This document shows, piece by piece, positions 1 to 9,404 of a stretch of 64,000 nt of DNA. The notes beneath the pieces were generated by a model. That model saw nothing but the letters and a program-made list of their open reading frames with translations. It was not told where the DNA came from and made no database searches. The stretch comes from Pseudomonas umsongensis (GTDB lineage: Bacteria; Pseudomonadota; Gammaproteobacteria; Pseudomonadales; Pseudomonadaceae): contig NZ_NIWU01000001.1 of the NCBI RefSeq assembly GCF_002236105.1, positions 1,550,001-1,614,000 on the forward strand, written 5' to 3'. Every line of letters starts with the position of its first letter. Positions within the stretch are counted from its first letter, which is position 1. Position numbers and translations under genes: made by a program.

Positions 1-408
1 GCTCGCAGTATCGCGGCGGTTGGTACGGTGACCCGCCACCAGCTGCACATTGCCCCTGCCCTGCTCACCGCGCACCAGCGCCAACATGCCGGGGATGTCC
101 GCCGGATCGTTCTGGCCGTCGCCGTCGAGGGTGGCCAGCCATTGTCCACGCGCTTCCCGTGCCGCGTGGTAGAGCGAGGTGCTTTGCCCCAGCGAGCGTT
201 CATGATGGAGGATGCGCAAGGCGCTCAAACCGCTGTTCCTGATCTGCCGCAGTTCGTGCAAGGTGGCATCGGTACTGCCATCGTCGACCACGATGATTTC
301 ATACGCTTCGTTTGCCATTGCCTCGCACACCTCCTCGAGCAGTGGCTTGAGGTTGTTCGCTTCGTTCCTTGCCGGAATCAGTACCGACACAAATATGTCT
401 TGGCTCAT
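1..408 (-). CDS. Family 2 glycosyltransferase, N-terminal part (runs off the left edge)
   Basis: Reading the minus strand from an ATG at 408 gives 136 residues open to the window edge, so the C-terminus is missing. The N-terminus has the GT-A layout of inverting family 2 transferases: a first strand with VLIPARNEA near residue 10, the nucleotide-binding VVDDGST near residue 45 and the DGDGQNDP metal-binding stretch near residue 98. This is the dolichol-phosphate-mannose-synthase/ArnC-like branch, which usually moves a sugar from a nucleotide donor to polyprenyl phosphate at the inner membrane. Whether C-terminal membrane helices exist cannot be seen. It lies 46 bp downstream of the epimerase gene on the same strand, so the two probably form one transcript and act on the same sugar. 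Family is confident, substrate unknown. Confidence 0.85.
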   Translation of the reverse strand, partial: MSQDIFVSVLIPARNEANNLKPLLEEVCEAMANEAYEIIVVDDGSTDATLHELRQIRNSGLSALRILHHERSLGQSTSLYHAAREARGQWLATLDGDGQNDPADIPGMLALVRGEQGRGNVQLVAGHRTNRRDTAS

Positions 409-454
409 GGAGTCCCCTCGCCCTATGGTTTTACCGTTATCAGCGGCGAACGAT

Positions 455-1417
455 TCAGATCTGATAAAACTGCCGATACCACTGCACAAAGGCCCCGACC
501 CCGGCTGCCACCGACACCTGCGGGCGAAAGTCGATCCACGCTTGCAGTGCCGAGACATCGGCCCAGGTCTTGACCACATCACCGTCCTGCATCGGCATGA
601 AGTGACGCCGGGCTTCGGTGCCCAACGCCGACTCCAGGCACTCGATAAAATCCAGCAGCGCCATCGGTTCACCGCGACCGATGTTGAAGAGTCGATTGAT
701 CCCCTCGCCCGGCGGCCGAGTGCGCAGGCGAGCGATGCTTTCCACGATGTCATCGATGTAGGTGAAGTCTCGCGCCATCTCGCCCTGGTTGTAGACGTCG
801 ATGGGCTGGCCGTTGAGGATCGCCTGGGTGAATTTGAACGGTGCCATGTCGGGTCGGCCCCAGGGCCCGTAGACGGTGAAGAAGCGCAGTCCGCTGGCCC
901 TAAGGCCGTACAGATGGCAGTAACTGTGGGCGAGCAGTTCATTGGCACGCTTGGTGGCCGCGTATAACGAAACCGGTTGATCGACCGCGTCTTCGATGCT
1001 GAAAGGCATCTTGCAGTTGCTGCCGTAGACCGAACTGCTCGAGGCATAGATCAGGTGCCCGGGGCGATGGTGCCGACAGGCTTCCAGCACATTGAGGAAG
1101 CCCACCAGGTTCGATTGGGCGTACACATCCGGATGGTCCAGCGAATAACGCACGCCGGCCTGGGCGGCCAGGTGCACCACTTCGCTGAACCGGTACTCGC
1201 CGAACAAGTCCAGCAATGCCGGCTTGTCGACGATGTCCATTTTCCGGAAGCGAAAGCCCGGCAACGACTCAAGCGCCTTTAGCCGTGCCTGCTTGAGCGC
1301 TACGTCGTAATAGTCGTTGAGGTTGTCGATCCCGACGACTTCATGACCGTCCAGGCACAAGCGCCTGGCCGTATGAAAGCCGATGAAACCGGCGGCGCCG
1401 GTGACAAGAACCGTCAC
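455..1417 (-). CDS. NAD-dependent nucleotide-sugar epimerase (UDP-glucuronate 4-epimerase-like)
   Basis: About 320 residues of an extended short-chain dehydrogenase. The N-terminal Rossmann motif TGAAGFIGFHTA is followed by GIDNLNDYYD, typical of the CapI/WbpP-like UDP-uronate epimerases, and by a Ser...YxxxK catalytic set (YASSSSVYG, then YAATKRANE). The family uses bound NAD to invert C4 of a UDP-sugar. I chose the GTG at 1417 because the protein then begins directly with TVLVTGAAG, as family members do. An upstream in-frame GTG at 1498 would add 27 residues with no recognisable domain. With the downstream glycosyltransferase it forms a small envelope-polysaccharide or lipid-glycosylation module. 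Exact sugar specificity is inferred only. Confidence 0.85.
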   Translation of the reverse strand: MTVLVTGAAGFIGFHTARRLCLDGHEVVGIDNLNDYYDVALKQARLKALESLPGFRFRKMDIVDKPALLDLFGEYRFSEVVHLAAQAGVRYSLDHPDVYAQSNLVGFLNVLEACRHHRPGHLIYASSSSVYGSNCKMPFSIEDAVDQPVSLYAATKRANELLAHSYCHLYGLRASGLRFFTVYGPWGRPDMAPFKFTQAILNGQPIDVYNQGEMARDFTYIDDIVESIARLRTRPPGEGINRLFNIGRGEPMALLDFIECLESALGTEARRHFMPMQDGDVVKTWADVSALQAWIDFRPQVSVAAGVGAFVQWYRQFYQI

Positions 1418-1602
1418 GAGGCGTAAACCGCAAAGGACGCACCTGGCGGTGCCGAATGACTGCTGAAAAACCACGCCTGCTTCATGTTCTGTTTCCACTC
1501 ATGACATTTCTAACGCGTTGCTCCGTCATGAAGCTTGTAAAACAGAAATATTGCAGTTTCGCGGGCCTGGATAAATTTCAAGGGTTTTTCACGTAAATAT
1601 GA

Positions 1603-2223
1603 TTACTTCGCATCACCGCCCTGGGGTTTGTAAAACCTGAACAATCCGATGTCCGCCGTATGGGTGTACTCCTTGGCCCAGCCAGGCTTCACCGTGCGAT
1701 CATGGAAATACAGTGCGCCTTTGGTGCGATCCGGCAATTGCTTGTTCAGCGCCTTGCGTGCGATTTCCTTGGCCATCGCGTAAGGCACCTCCTCCTGAAC
1801 GGAGTCCGGACGCCCATCGCACCACCAGGAAAACTGGCAGCTCCTGGTCTCCGAGCCCTGCTTGACTACAGCGCACACGGTATCGGGAAAACCTTCATGG
1901 CCGAGGCGATTCATGACCACGTTGGCCACCGCTTCCATGTCGACCGAGTCCTTGCCCTTGGCCTCCCAGTAGATCGAACGGGCGAGACAGGTGATGGCGT
2001 CATCCAGCGGCGCCTTGCCCGCCGGGTCCACGGCCTGAACCTCAGGCTGGGTAATGGCTTGAGCCTTGGGCACTGCCGCGGGGCTGCTATTTTCTGCGGC
2101 CTTGTGCTCGAGCACCTGGGCCTTGTCTTCGGCGACTTTCTGTTTTTGTTCCTGGTCAGTGGCAAATACCGGGACAGCGAGCAGGGTCAGGGCGAGGCAG
2201 GTGGAGATCCAGGCGTGGTGCAT
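1603..2223 (-). CDS. SleB-type cell wall hydrolase, exported
   Basis: 206 residues. A signal peptide (about residues 1-21, ending VPVFA) precedes a Lys/Glu/Ala-rich linker of about 55 residues and then a hydrolase_2 (SleB) domain from about residue 75 to 200, recognised by ITCLARSIYWEAKGK, VANVVMNRL and the SCQFSWWCDG stretch. SleB-family domains cleave peptidoglycan as lytic transglycosylases or amidases; the early Glu in YWEA is the expected catalytic acid. In Gram-negative bacteria such proteins act in the periplasm on cell-wall turnover. The gene stands alone on its strand between two short intergenic gaps, so no operon partner helps to define its role. Domain assignment is good; the bond cleaved is not determined. 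Confidence 0.85.
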   Translation of the reverse strand: MHHAWISTCLALTLLAVPVFATDQEQKQKVAEDKAQVLEHKAAENSSPAAVPKAQAITQPEVQAVDPAGKAPLDDAITCLARSIYWEAKGKDSVDMEAVANVVMNRLGHEGFPDTVCAVVKQGSETRSCQFSWWCDGRPDSVQEEVPYAMAKEIARKALNKQLPDRTKGALYFHDRTVKPGWAKEYTHTADIGLFRFYKPQGGDAK

Positions 2224-2367
2224 GATCGGACACTACTCCGTAGGCAGTATCGCTTGAGTGTAGTAGTGAAATGATGGCGCGAAGGATGCAACATCCCGGA
2301 AAAAGGCATTGCGCTCAAGGGGGGCACTTCGCGCATCATGGGCGCAGTCAGCTCAAGGAGGATTTCC

Positions 2368-3219
2368 ATGCCTTTCCTATCGTCCACCCTGCGCCTTGCC
2401 GGGTTTTCACTGGGACTTCTGTTTGCCGCCACTGCGCAGGCGAGCGATGAGTCGCAACTGATCGAATCGATCAACGTCTACCGCGCCCAGTTGCAGCGTT
2501 GCGCAGGCCAGGTGTCATCGGAACTGCCGCCGCTGTCGGCCGACCCGCGGCTGGTGCTGTCCGCCGCCAGCGTTGGCAACCTGCAACAGGCCATGGCCGC
2601 TGCAGGGTATCCGATGAAAAACGTGCAGGCGATCAGCCTGACCGGGCCGCGTGATGCGCCCTCGGCGATGAAGGCGATCCAGGAAAGTTTTTGCCAGATC
2701 GTGCTCGACCCGCAGTTCGTCGACGTCGGCGTCAGCCGCCAGGACCGCGAGTGGCGCATCGTACTGGCCCGGCCATTGTTGAGCGCACGCCTGGGCGATT
2801 GGCAGACCGAAGGGCAGAAACTGCTCGCCGAACTCAACGTCGCGCGCAGCCGCCCCCGCCAATGTGGCGCACAAACCTTCAACGCCACCACGCCGCTGGC
2901 CTGGAACGCCACCCTGGCGAGCGCCGCCGAAACCCAGGCGCGCAGCATGGCCAACAACAATTACTTCGATCACAAGGACCGCGACGGCCGTACCCCAGGC
3001 GATCGCGCCGAACTGGCGGGCTACGACTTCCAGCAGATCGGCGAGAACATCGCCGCCGGGCAGGACAGCGTACGCAAGGTGGTCGACGGTTGGCTGGCCA
3101 GCCCCGGCCATTGCGCCAACCTGATGAACCCACAGTTCCGCGACCTCGGCGCGGCGTATGCGGTTGATCCGAAGAGCGATGCGGGGATTTACTGGACGGT
3201 GATGTTCGGGGCGCAATGA
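2368..3219 (+). CDS. Secreted CAP-domain (SCP/PR-1-like) protein
   Basis: 283 residues with a clear signal peptide (FSLGLLFAATAQAS, cleavage near residue 25). The C-terminal half is a CAP domain: NVARSRPRQCG starts it, followed by FNATTPLAWNATLASAAETQA, the conserved NYFDHKDRDGRTPGDRAELAGY, GENIAAGQ, and the GWLASPGHCANLMNP signature. The N-terminal half has a weaker, possibly degenerate CAP-like repeat (INVYRAQLQRCAG). The ATG at 2368 is preferred over one ten codons upstream because AAGGAGG lies just before it. Bacterial CAP proteins are extracellular or periplasmic and of mostly unknown function; a role is not claimed here. It is monocistronic, divergent from the SleB gene across about 145 bp. 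Confidence 0.85.
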   Translation: MPFLSSTLRLAGFSLGLLFAATAQASDESQLIESINVYRAQLQRCAGQVSSELPPLSADPRLVLSAASVGNLQQAMAAAGYPMKNVQAISLTGPRDAPSAMKAIQESFCQIVLDPQFVDVGVSRQDREWRIVLARPLLSARLGDWQTEGQKLLAELNVARSRPRQCGAQTFNATTPLAWNATLASAAETQARSMANNNYFDHKDRDGRTPGDRAELAGYDFQQIGENIAAGQDSVRKVVDGWLASPGHCANLMNPQFRDLGAAYAVDPKSDAGIYWTVMFGAQ

Positions 3220-3404
3220 ATGACGACAGCCGCAGCGGCGCACCATCGCTGCGCGCTTGAAAATCCTTCATAGACTCCGTCGATCACCCAGTCACTCATA
3301 GTGATTGGACGTACGGACTCGTTGCTCCTAGCCTGCGCCGCGTCATGCCCATGACCGGCGATTAAATGCCAGCTCCATCACTGTCCTTGCCCAGGCGCAC
3401 AACC

Positions 3405-4304
3405 ATGATCGTGAGACCCAAACCCAACCTGATCGGCATCCTGACTTCGCTCAAAGGCTCGATCGCCAAGCGCATCGCCTGGCGCGCCCTGATGGTGACG
3501 CTGCTCGCATCGGTCATCGTGCTCGTCGAGATGTCGCACCCCAGCTATTTTTCCAAGGTCAGTGCGACGCCCTTCACCCTGCTGGGCCTGTCGCTGTCGA
3601 TCTTCATGAGCTTTCGCAACAACGCCTGTTATGACCGCTGGTACGAAGCGCGCAAGGCCTGGGGCGACATGCTGGTGGAGATTCGCTCCATGGCGCGAGA
3701 AACCCAGGTCATCAAGGATGAAGTCGAGCGTAACAGCCTGCTACGCAAACTCTGTGGCTTCGCCCACGCGCTCAACGCCAGGTTGCGCCAGGAGAACGAA
3801 CAGGCGGCCAGTGGGGCCTGGCTCGATCCGATGCCGGTGGACAACGCAGGCGATCTCTGTGGGCGAATCCTGATGCAGGCAGGCCAACAATGCTCGACGC
3901 TGGCCGAGTCTGGCGTGATCAACGAGTGGCGCCACATGCTGATGGCCAACCACTTGACCCGCCTGACCCAGGTCCAAGCGGTCTGTGAACGGATCAAGAA
4001 CACGCCGCTGCCCTTCCCCTACACCTTGTTGCTGCACCGCACCATCTACCTGTTCTGCATCTTGCTGCCATTCGCCATGGCCGAACCGTTGGGCTGGCTG
4101 ACGCCGGTCTTCACCGCGATTGTCAGCTACACGTTCTTCGGCCTGGATGCGATTGCCGATGAATTGGAAGACCCGTTTGGTCGCGATGAAAACCAGCTGC
4201 CCATCGACGCATTGGTACGCACCATCGAGCGCGATGTGCTGGCGGCCATGGGTGAGACGACATTGCCGCCGCCGCTCATGCCGGTGGACTACGTTTTGAG
4301 TTGA
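3405..4304 (+). CDS. Bestrophin-family (UPF0187) membrane channel
   Basis: 299 residues. The sequence opens [11 protein letters not shown] and continues with the bacterial bestrophin signature: a first membrane segment ([15 protein letters not shown]), then [34 protein letters not shown], a long helical loop, and a C-terminal pair of hydrophobic segments ([17 protein letters not shown] and [24 protein letters not shown]). The acidic DELEDPFG stretch matches the conserved C-terminal region. Bacterial homologues form pentameric ion channels in the inner membrane; KpBest conducts cations. I start at 3405 because the family begins at this Met; an upstream in-frame ATG at 3366 adds 13 residues without similarity. 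It precedes chrA by about 80 bp on the same strand, so co-transcription is possible. Confidence 0.87.
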   Translation: MIVRPKPNLIGILTSLKGSIAKRIAWRALMVTLLASVIVLVEMSHPSYFSKVSATPFTLLGLSLSIFMSFRNNACYDRWYEARKAWGDMLVEIRSMARETQVIKDEVERNSLLRKLCGFAHALNARLRQENEQAASGAWLDPMPVDNAGDLCGRILMQAGQQCSTLAESGVINEWRHMLMANHLTRLTQVQAVCERIKNTPLPFPYTLLLHRTIYLFCILLPFAMAEPLGWLTPVFTAIVSYTFFGLDAIADELEDPFGRDENQLPIDALVRTIERDVLAAMGETTLPPPLMPVDYVLS

Positions 4305-4382
4305 CGCAGTGCCCGGCTATTCAAACCGCGTGCTCATGGTTAAAGTCGCGGATCAAAGTGTCCCTGCAAAAGGAATCGCCGT

Positions 4383-5735
4383 TTGAGCCCTGCCCCCGCC
4401 GAAGCACAGCAACCCGCGAAGCCCGCTGCAATCAGTCTGCGAGAAGCGTTCCGTTTCTGGCTCAAGCTCGGTTTCATAAGCTTCGGCGGGCCGGCCGGGC
4501 AGATCTCGATCATGCACCAGGAACTGGTCGAACGCCGGCGCTGGATCTCCGAGCGCCGCTTCCTGCATGCGCTCAACTATTGCATGTTGCTGCCCGGCCC
4601 CGAGGCCCAGCAATTGGCGACCTACATCGGCTGGCTGATGCACCGGACCTGGGGCGGCGTGATTGCCGGCGTGCTGTTCGTGCTGCCGTCGCTGTTCCTC
4701 CTGATAGCCTTGTCCTGGGTGTATGTCGCCTTCGGTGAGGTGCCGGTGGTGGTCGGGCTTTTCTACGGGATCAAGCCGGCGGTGACCGCCATTGTGCTGC
4801 AGGCGGCGCATCGGATCGGCTCCCGGGCCTTGAAAAACGCCTGGATGTGGGGCATCGCCGCCGCGTCATTCGTGGCCATCTTCGCGCTCAACGTACCGTT
4901 TCCCTTGATCGTTTTGGGGGCAGCAATCATCGGTTATTTCGGTGGGCGCCTGGCCCCCGAAAAATTCCGTACCGGCGGGCACGGCGCCGCGCAAAAATCC
5001 TTCGGCGCCGCCGTCATCGACGACGACACACCCACGCCCGAGCATGCCCGTTTCAGCAGCTGGAAACTGCTGCGCCTGGCCCTGATCGGCGCGCTGTTGT
5101 GGGCGCTGCCGATGGCCTCCCTCACCACCCTGTTCGGCTGGGAAGGCACGCTGACCCAGATGGGCTGGTTTTTCACCAAGGCGGCGCTGCTGACCTTCGG
5201 CGGTGCCTACGCGGTGCTGCCGTATGTCTACCAGGGCGCGGTCGGCCACTATGGATGGCTGACGCCGACGCAGATGATCGATGGCCTGGCGCTCGGCGAA
5301 ACCACACCCGGGCCACTGATCATGGTGGTCGCCTTCGTCGGTTTCATCGGCGGCTACGTGCATCAGGTGTTCGGTCCCGATCAGGCCTTCGTCGCCGGTG
5401 CCGTCGCCGCCATGCTGGTGACCTGGTTCACCTTCCTGCCTTCGTTCCTGTTCATTCTCGCCGGTGGCCCGCTGGTGGAATCGACGCACAACGAACTCAA
5501 GTTCACCGCGCCGCTGACCGCGATTACCGCTGCGGTGGTTGGCGTGATTGTCAATCTGGCGTGCTTCTTTGCTTATCATGTGCTGTGGCCTGAGGGCTTC
5601 GCCAATCGGCTGGACTGGCCGTCGCTGCTGATCGCCATTGCGGCCGCGATTGCCCTGCTGAAGTTCAAGCGCGGGGTCATCGAAGTATTGTCCGGTTGTG
5701 GGCTGATCGGGGTGGCCGTGCACCTTCTGCGCTGA
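4383..5735 (+). CDS. chrA: Chromate transporter, long-chain ChrA type
   Basis: 450 residues, the usual length for two-domain CHR transporters, with both CHR half-domains visible. The first begins [30 protein letters not shown] and carries [15 protein letters not shown]. The second repeats the pattern with [16 protein letters not shown] and [21 protein letters not shown]. The repeated FGG and PGP elements are the family hallmarks. It exports chromate (or related oxyanions) across the inner membrane by proton-coupled antiport in characterised members. The start is TTG at 4383, with AAAGGA about nine bases upstream; the next Met lies inside the first domain and is too late. No chrB-type regulator is adjacent. 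Family assignment is strong; the physiological substrate may not be chromate. Confidence 0.9.
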   Translation: MSPAPAEAQQPAKPAAISLREAFRFWLKLGFISFGGPAGQISIMHQELVERRRWISERRFLHALNYCMLLPGPEAQQLATYIGWLMHRTWGGVIAGVLFVLPSLFLLIALSWVYVAFGEVPVVVGLFYGIKPAVTAIVLQAAHRIGSRALKNAWMWGIAAASFVAIFALNVPFPLIVLGAAIIGYFGGRLAPEKFRTGGHGAAQKSFGAAVIDDDTPTPEHARFSSWKLLRLALIGALLWALPMASLTTLFGWEGTLTQMGWFFTKAALLTFGGAYAVLPYVYQGAVGHYGWLTPTQMIDGLALGETTPGPLIMVVAFVGFIGGYVHQVFGPDQAFVAGAVAAMLVTWFTFLPSFLFILAGGPLVESTHNELKFTAPLTAITAAVVGVIVNLACFFAYHVLWPEGFANRLDWPSLLIAIAAAIALLKFKRGVIEVLSGCGLIGVAVHLLR

Positions 5736-6137
5736 AAACAGACGTTTACAGGTTGCGCTTTCACCCCTAGTATCCAGTCACTGCGGATAGCGTGTTATCC
5801 GCCACCGACGATTTCCCCTGCTGGAAACCTGAGTCATGAGCACCGCACCGTCAGAGCACCACTTGCTGGATGTCTCATTCCTGACCCCCTCTGCAGGGGT
5901 CGTGGACGGCATTGCCTCATGAAGCGCATCGTCAACCTGCCCATGGCCCTGCGCCGCTCCAAACTGCGTCACTCCGCACGCCCGCCGGATAGCACCCTGC
6001 TCGCCTGATTGCGTCCACGACGCGTCGAGCCCCCTTACTTTTTCGCTATCGCTGCCAGAGCGCCGTGGATCTTTATCCGCCGTCGCGCCCTGGCCTGAAT
6101 CCGTGCGTCCGCGGGACGCCACCGTGAGTGATGAACA
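5736..6137 (+). other. 402-bp intergenic stretch with two overlapping mini-ORFs
   Basis: No gene of normal size. It holds a 28-codon frame (5836-5922) and a 29-codon frame (5919-6008) that overlap by ATGA, and a short GC-rich hairpin (ACCCCCTCTGCAGGGGT, about 5883-5899) inside the first. They lie upstream of the glutamine-synthetase-like gene and could be a leader or chance frames. Neither product is recognisable. Confidence 0.4.
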
Positions 6138-7502
6138 ATGAAATTCGCAGCCCTTGAAGACGCCCAACGCTTTTTGGCGAACAACCCCGATATCGACATG
6201 ATCGAGCTGTTCATTCTCGATGCCAACGGCGTGCCGCGCGGCAAGCTGTTGCACCGCGAGGAACTGCTGGCGGTGTATGAAAGCGGTCGCCCGCTGCCCA
6301 GCACCATCCTCGGCCTGACCTTGCAAGGCGATGACGTCGAGAACTCCGGACTGGTCTGGGAGGTGGGTGACATCGACTGCCGTGCCTACCCGCTCGAAGG
6401 CAGCCTGGTGCGTTTGCCGTGGCGGCAGATTCCGACCGCGGCGGTGCAAGTCAGCATGCACCCGCAAGAAGGCATGCCGGCGAGCATCGCGGATCCACGT
6501 CACCTGCTGATCAAGGTCATCGATCGGTTGCAAGCCGAGGGATACCACCCGGTGATGGCGTGCGAGCTGGAGTTCTATTTGCTGGACGCCAAGCGCGATC
6601 ACAATGGTCGCCCGCAACCGGCGCTGGACGCTGACGGCGGTCGACCGCGACATACCCAGGTCTACGGCCTGCGTGAGCTGGAGCAGATCGAGCCATTTCT
6701 CGCCGACCTCTATGCCGCGTGCAAACTCCATGGCATTCCGGCGCGCACAGCGATTTCCGAATACGCGCCGGGGCAGGTGGAAATCACCCTGGAACACGGC
6801 GATGCCTTGCAGGCGATGGATCAGGCGGTGCGTTACAAACGCCTGGTCAAAGCCGTGGCCCACAAGCACGGCATGCAGGCGACGTTCATGGCTAAACCCT
6901 TCGATCACCTGGCGGGCACCGGCATGCACATGCACGTCAGCATCGCCGATGCCGAAGGCCGCAACCTGTTCGCGTCCGAGGACCCGGCCGGCACCCCGCT
7001 GCTGCGCACCGCCATCGGCGGCATGCTGGCGTCGCTGCTCGATTCGCTGTTGCTGTTCTGCCCCAATGCCAACTCCTACCGGCGCTTCCAGGCCAACAGC
7101 TATGCGCCGCTGGCCCCGACCTGGGGCGTCGACAACCGCACCGTCAGCCTGCGGGTGCCCGGTGGTCCGGCCAACAGCCGTCACATCGAGCATCGCATCT
7201 GCGGTGCCGATGCCAACCCGTACCTGGCAGCGGCGGCGATCCTGGCTGGCATCCATCGCGGCATCAGCGAGAACCTCGACCCCGGCGAACCGGTGCAAGG
7301 CAACGGCTACGCGCAGGCCACGCAATTGCTGCCGACCGACTGGCTGACATCACTGACGGCGCTGGAAAATTCGGTGTGGGCGCGGGATGCGTTGGGGCAG
7401 GAATTTCTGGGGGTGTACCTGGCGGTCAAGCGTGCGGAGTATCGGCAGTTCATGGCTGAAGTGGGTGAGCAGGATTGGCGTTGGTACTTGACTGAGGCGT
7501 AA
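6138..7502 (+). CDS. Glutamine synthetase family protein, gamma-glutamylpolyamine synthetase-like
   Basis: 454 residues, full length for class I-like glutamine synthetases of the PuuA/GlnA3-type branch. Visible elements are the N-terminal FILDANGVPRGK, the metal-binding ACELEFYL near residue 143, YAPGQVEIT, FMAKPFDHLAGTGMHMHVSI with the catalytic histidines, and C-terminal NRTVSLRVPGGP with IEHRICGADANPYL. Such enzymes ligate glutamate to a primary amine with ATP, rather than to ammonia. A downstream FAD amine oxidase of the PuuB family (gap 152 bp, filled by a REPIN) supports a gamma-glutamylation route for an amine. A second such pair lies at 52.6-56.9 kb, so the substrates may differ. The start ATG has only a weak ribosome site (GAGTGA). 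Substrate is not determined. Confidence 0.88.
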   Translation: MKFAALEDAQRFLANNPDIDMIELFILDANGVPRGKLLHREELLAVYESGRPLPSTILGLTLQGDDVENSGLVWEVGDIDCRAYPLEGSLVRLPWRQIPTAAVQVSMHPQEGMPASIADPRHLLIKVIDRLQAEGYHPVMACELEFYLLDAKRDHNGRPQPALDADGGRPRHTQVYGLRELEQIEPFLADLYAACKLHGIPARTAISEYAPGQVEITLEHGDALQAMDQAVRYKRLVKAVAHKHGMQATFMAKPFDHLAGTGMHMHVSIADAEGRNLFASEDPAGTPLLRTAIGGMLASLLDSLLLFCPNANSYRRFQANSYAPLAPTWGVDNRTVSLRVPGGPANSRHIEHRICGADANPYLAAAAILAGIHRGISENLDPGEPVQGNGYAQATQLLPTDWLTSLTALENSVWARDALGQEFLGVYLAVKRAEYRQFMAEVGEQDWRWYLTEA

Positions 7503-7517
7503 ACCGCCATCCGCCCC

Positions 7518-7614
7518 GCCCTGTGGGAGCGAGCCTGCTCGCGAAAGCGGTGTGTCAGTCACTACAAGTGCTGAATGTGCCGGCCGCTTCGCGAGCAGGC
7601 TCGCTCCCACAAGG
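7518..7614. repeat. REPIN (inverted REP pair)
   Basis: Two inverted copies of the Pseudomonas REP core, CTGTGGGAGCGAGCCTGC and its complement, flank about 50 bp of spacer. It fills the gap between the ligase and oxidase genes and is likely to fold in the transcript. Confidence 0.9.
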
Positions 7615-7654
7615 ATCGCGCTGTCTCTCGACCTCATTTCGCCTGGACAAAAAC

Positions 7655-8938
7655 ATGACCCAACGCACCAACTCCTACTACACCGCCACCCTCAACCACG
7701 AAACCGATTACCCAACCCTGCAAGGCCAGCACCGCGTCGACGTAGTCATCATCGGCGGCGGATTCACTGGCGTCGCCACGGCCGTCGAACTGGCGGAGAA
7801 AGGCCTGAAGGTCGCCATCGTCGAAAGCCACAAGATCGGCTGGGGCGCCACCGGGCGCAACGGTGGCCAGGTCACCGGCAGCCTCTCGGGCGAGGAAGCC
7901 ATGCGTAAGCAGATGCGTCGCAGCCTCGGCGATGAAGTCGACGATTTCATCTGGCACCTGCGCTGGCGCGGGCACCAGATCATCAAGCAACGGGTGGAGA
8001 AATACGGCATTGCCTGCGACCTCAAGCACGGCCACCTGCACGCGGCGTACAAACCTGCCCACATGGACGGTTTGCGCAAGGACTACGACGAAGCGCTGCG
8101 CCGCGGCATGGGTGACGACGTCAGCCTGCTCGACCGCAGCCAGGTACGCGACCTGCTGCAGAGCGACCTCTACCACGGCGCGATCAAGAACACCCGCAAC
8201 ATGCACCTGCATCCACTCAACCTGTGCATCGGCGAAGCCCGGGCGGCAGAAAGCCTGGGCGCATTGATCTTCGAAAACAGCGAAGTGCTGGAAATCATTC
8301 ACGGCGACCAACCAGGCGTGCGCACCGCCCAAGGTCGCATCGATGCCAATCAGGTGCTGCTGGCCGGTGACGTCTACCACAAACTGGAGCCGGGCAAGCT
8401 CAAGGGCAAGATCTTCCCGGCCATGGGCGGCATCGTCACCACTGCGCCGCTGGGCGACCTGGCCAAACAGATCAACCCTGAAGACCTCGCCGTCTACGAC
8501 TGCCGCTTCGTGCTCGACTACTACCGCCTGACCGCCGACGGCCGCCTGTTGTTCGGCGGCGGCGCCAACTACAGCGGCAAGGATTCGCGCGACATCGCCG
8601 CCGAGTTACGCCCGTGCATCGAGCAGACGTTCCCGGCACTCAAAGGCGTGGCCATCGACTATCAGTGGAGCTGCGCGATGGGCATCGTGATCAACCGCAT
8701 CCCGCAAGTGGGCAAACTCTCGGACAACGTCTGGTACTGCCAGGGCTACTCCGGGCACGGCATCGCCACCACCCACATCATGGGCGAAATCATGGGCCGC
8801 GCGATCACCGGGCAGCTTGAGCAGTACGACACCTTCGCTGCCTGCCAGCATATCCGCGTGCCCATGGGCGACCTGCTTGGCAACCCGATGCTGGCGGCGG
8901 GCATGTGGTACTACCAGTTGCTGGAGCGACTGCGCTGA
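7655..8938 (+). CDS. FAD-dependent amine oxidoreductase, PuuB-like (DAO family)
   Basis: 427 residues of the D-amino-acid-oxidase-like superfamily. A dinucleotide-binding motif VVIIGGGFTGVATAVEL starts near residue 29, followed by the GWGATGRNGGQVTGS stretch typical of gamma-glutamylputrescine oxidase (PuuB/OrdL) relatives. Later motifs are LHPLNLCIGEA, YYRLTADGRLLFGGG and the C-terminal YCQGYSGHGIATTHIMGE. Family members oxidatively deaminate a gamma-glutamylated amine to the aldehyde with release of ammonia and peroxide. It follows the glutamine-synthetase-like gene on the same strand, consistent with successive steps. It shares its overall plan with the oxidase at 52.6-53.9 kb. The start has only a weak GGA upstream. 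The class is firm and the precise amine is unknown. Confidence 0.88.
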   Translation: MTQRTNSYYTATLNHETDYPTLQGQHRVDVVIIGGGFTGVATAVELAEKGLKVAIVESHKIGWGATGRNGGQVTGSLSGEEAMRKQMRRSLGDEVDDFIWHLRWRGHQIIKQRVEKYGIACDLKHGHLHAAYKPAHMDGLRKDYDEALRRGMGDDVSLLDRSQVRDLLQSDLYHGAIKNTRNMHLHPLNLCIGEARAAESLGALIFENSEVLEIIHGDQPGVRTAQGRIDANQVLLAGDVYHKLEPGKLKGKIFPAMGGIVTTAPLGDLAKQINPEDLAVYDCRFVLDYYRLTADGRLLFGGGANYSGKDSRDIAAELRPCIEQTFPALKGVAIDYQWSCAMGIVINRIPQVGKLSDNVWYCQGYSGHGIATTHIMGEIMGRAITGQLEQYDTFAACQHIRVPMGDLLGNPMLAAGMWYYQLLERLR

Positions 8939-9126
8939 TAGTGCGACAGCTGAAACCCGACTGTGGGAGCCTGCTCGCCCCCACAGTTTGTCTGCAGTGA
9001 CTCAAGCCGCGACTCACGCGCCAGCTATCAATTCCTTCGATCTTTCAAATCACCAAGGCGAATTTTTTATTTGCGTCAGACCTGTTCAAGATGAGCGCCA
9101 TCACCCCTGACTCGGATGGAAACGAC

Positions 9127-9195
9127 ATGAATCTAAATTTCGCCTTTGCCTGCATGATCGTTGTTTCATTCACCATCGCATTGGTGCACAGCTGA
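9127..9195 (+). CDS. Possible 22-residue hydrophobic peptide
   Basis: ATG at 9127 opens a 22-codon frame that would make one membrane-spanning segment (FAFACMIVVSFTIALVHS). A modest GGA lies eight to ten bases upstream. Its stop overlaps an ATG of a 68-codon frame of unconvincing composition. It may be a small membrane protein or chance; no relative is recognised. Listed because it is the only plausible coding signal in a long gap upstream of nap. Confidence 0.25.
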   Translation: MNLNFAFACMIVVSFTIALVHS

Positions 9196-9404
9196 TGGCA
9201 ACAACGCACTCCCTTTCCACCTATCGATCGGCTAAACGAACAACTACCAAACAAGAAACGCTATCAACTCGCTGCATATTGGTAACTCAGCGCTGTAACG
9301 ATCCGCAGTCTTATAACTGCATGTGGCAGACCGGTGAGTATCGGCCACCGCCTGTCGATAAAAGTCGTAACAACAACCCTCCTTATAATTCCGTGATCTA
9401 GTCT

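Noticed and set aside
4896-5723. Long minus-strand frame opposite chrA
   Set aside because: A shadow frame typical of high-GC DNA: rich in Arg, Gln and His, with no family features and no ribosome site.
9195-9401. A 68-codon frame after the 22-codon peptide frame
   Set aside because: Polar, low-complexity composition with many Thr and Asn, no ribosome site and no recognisable family. It overlaps the preceding frame only by chance TGATG.
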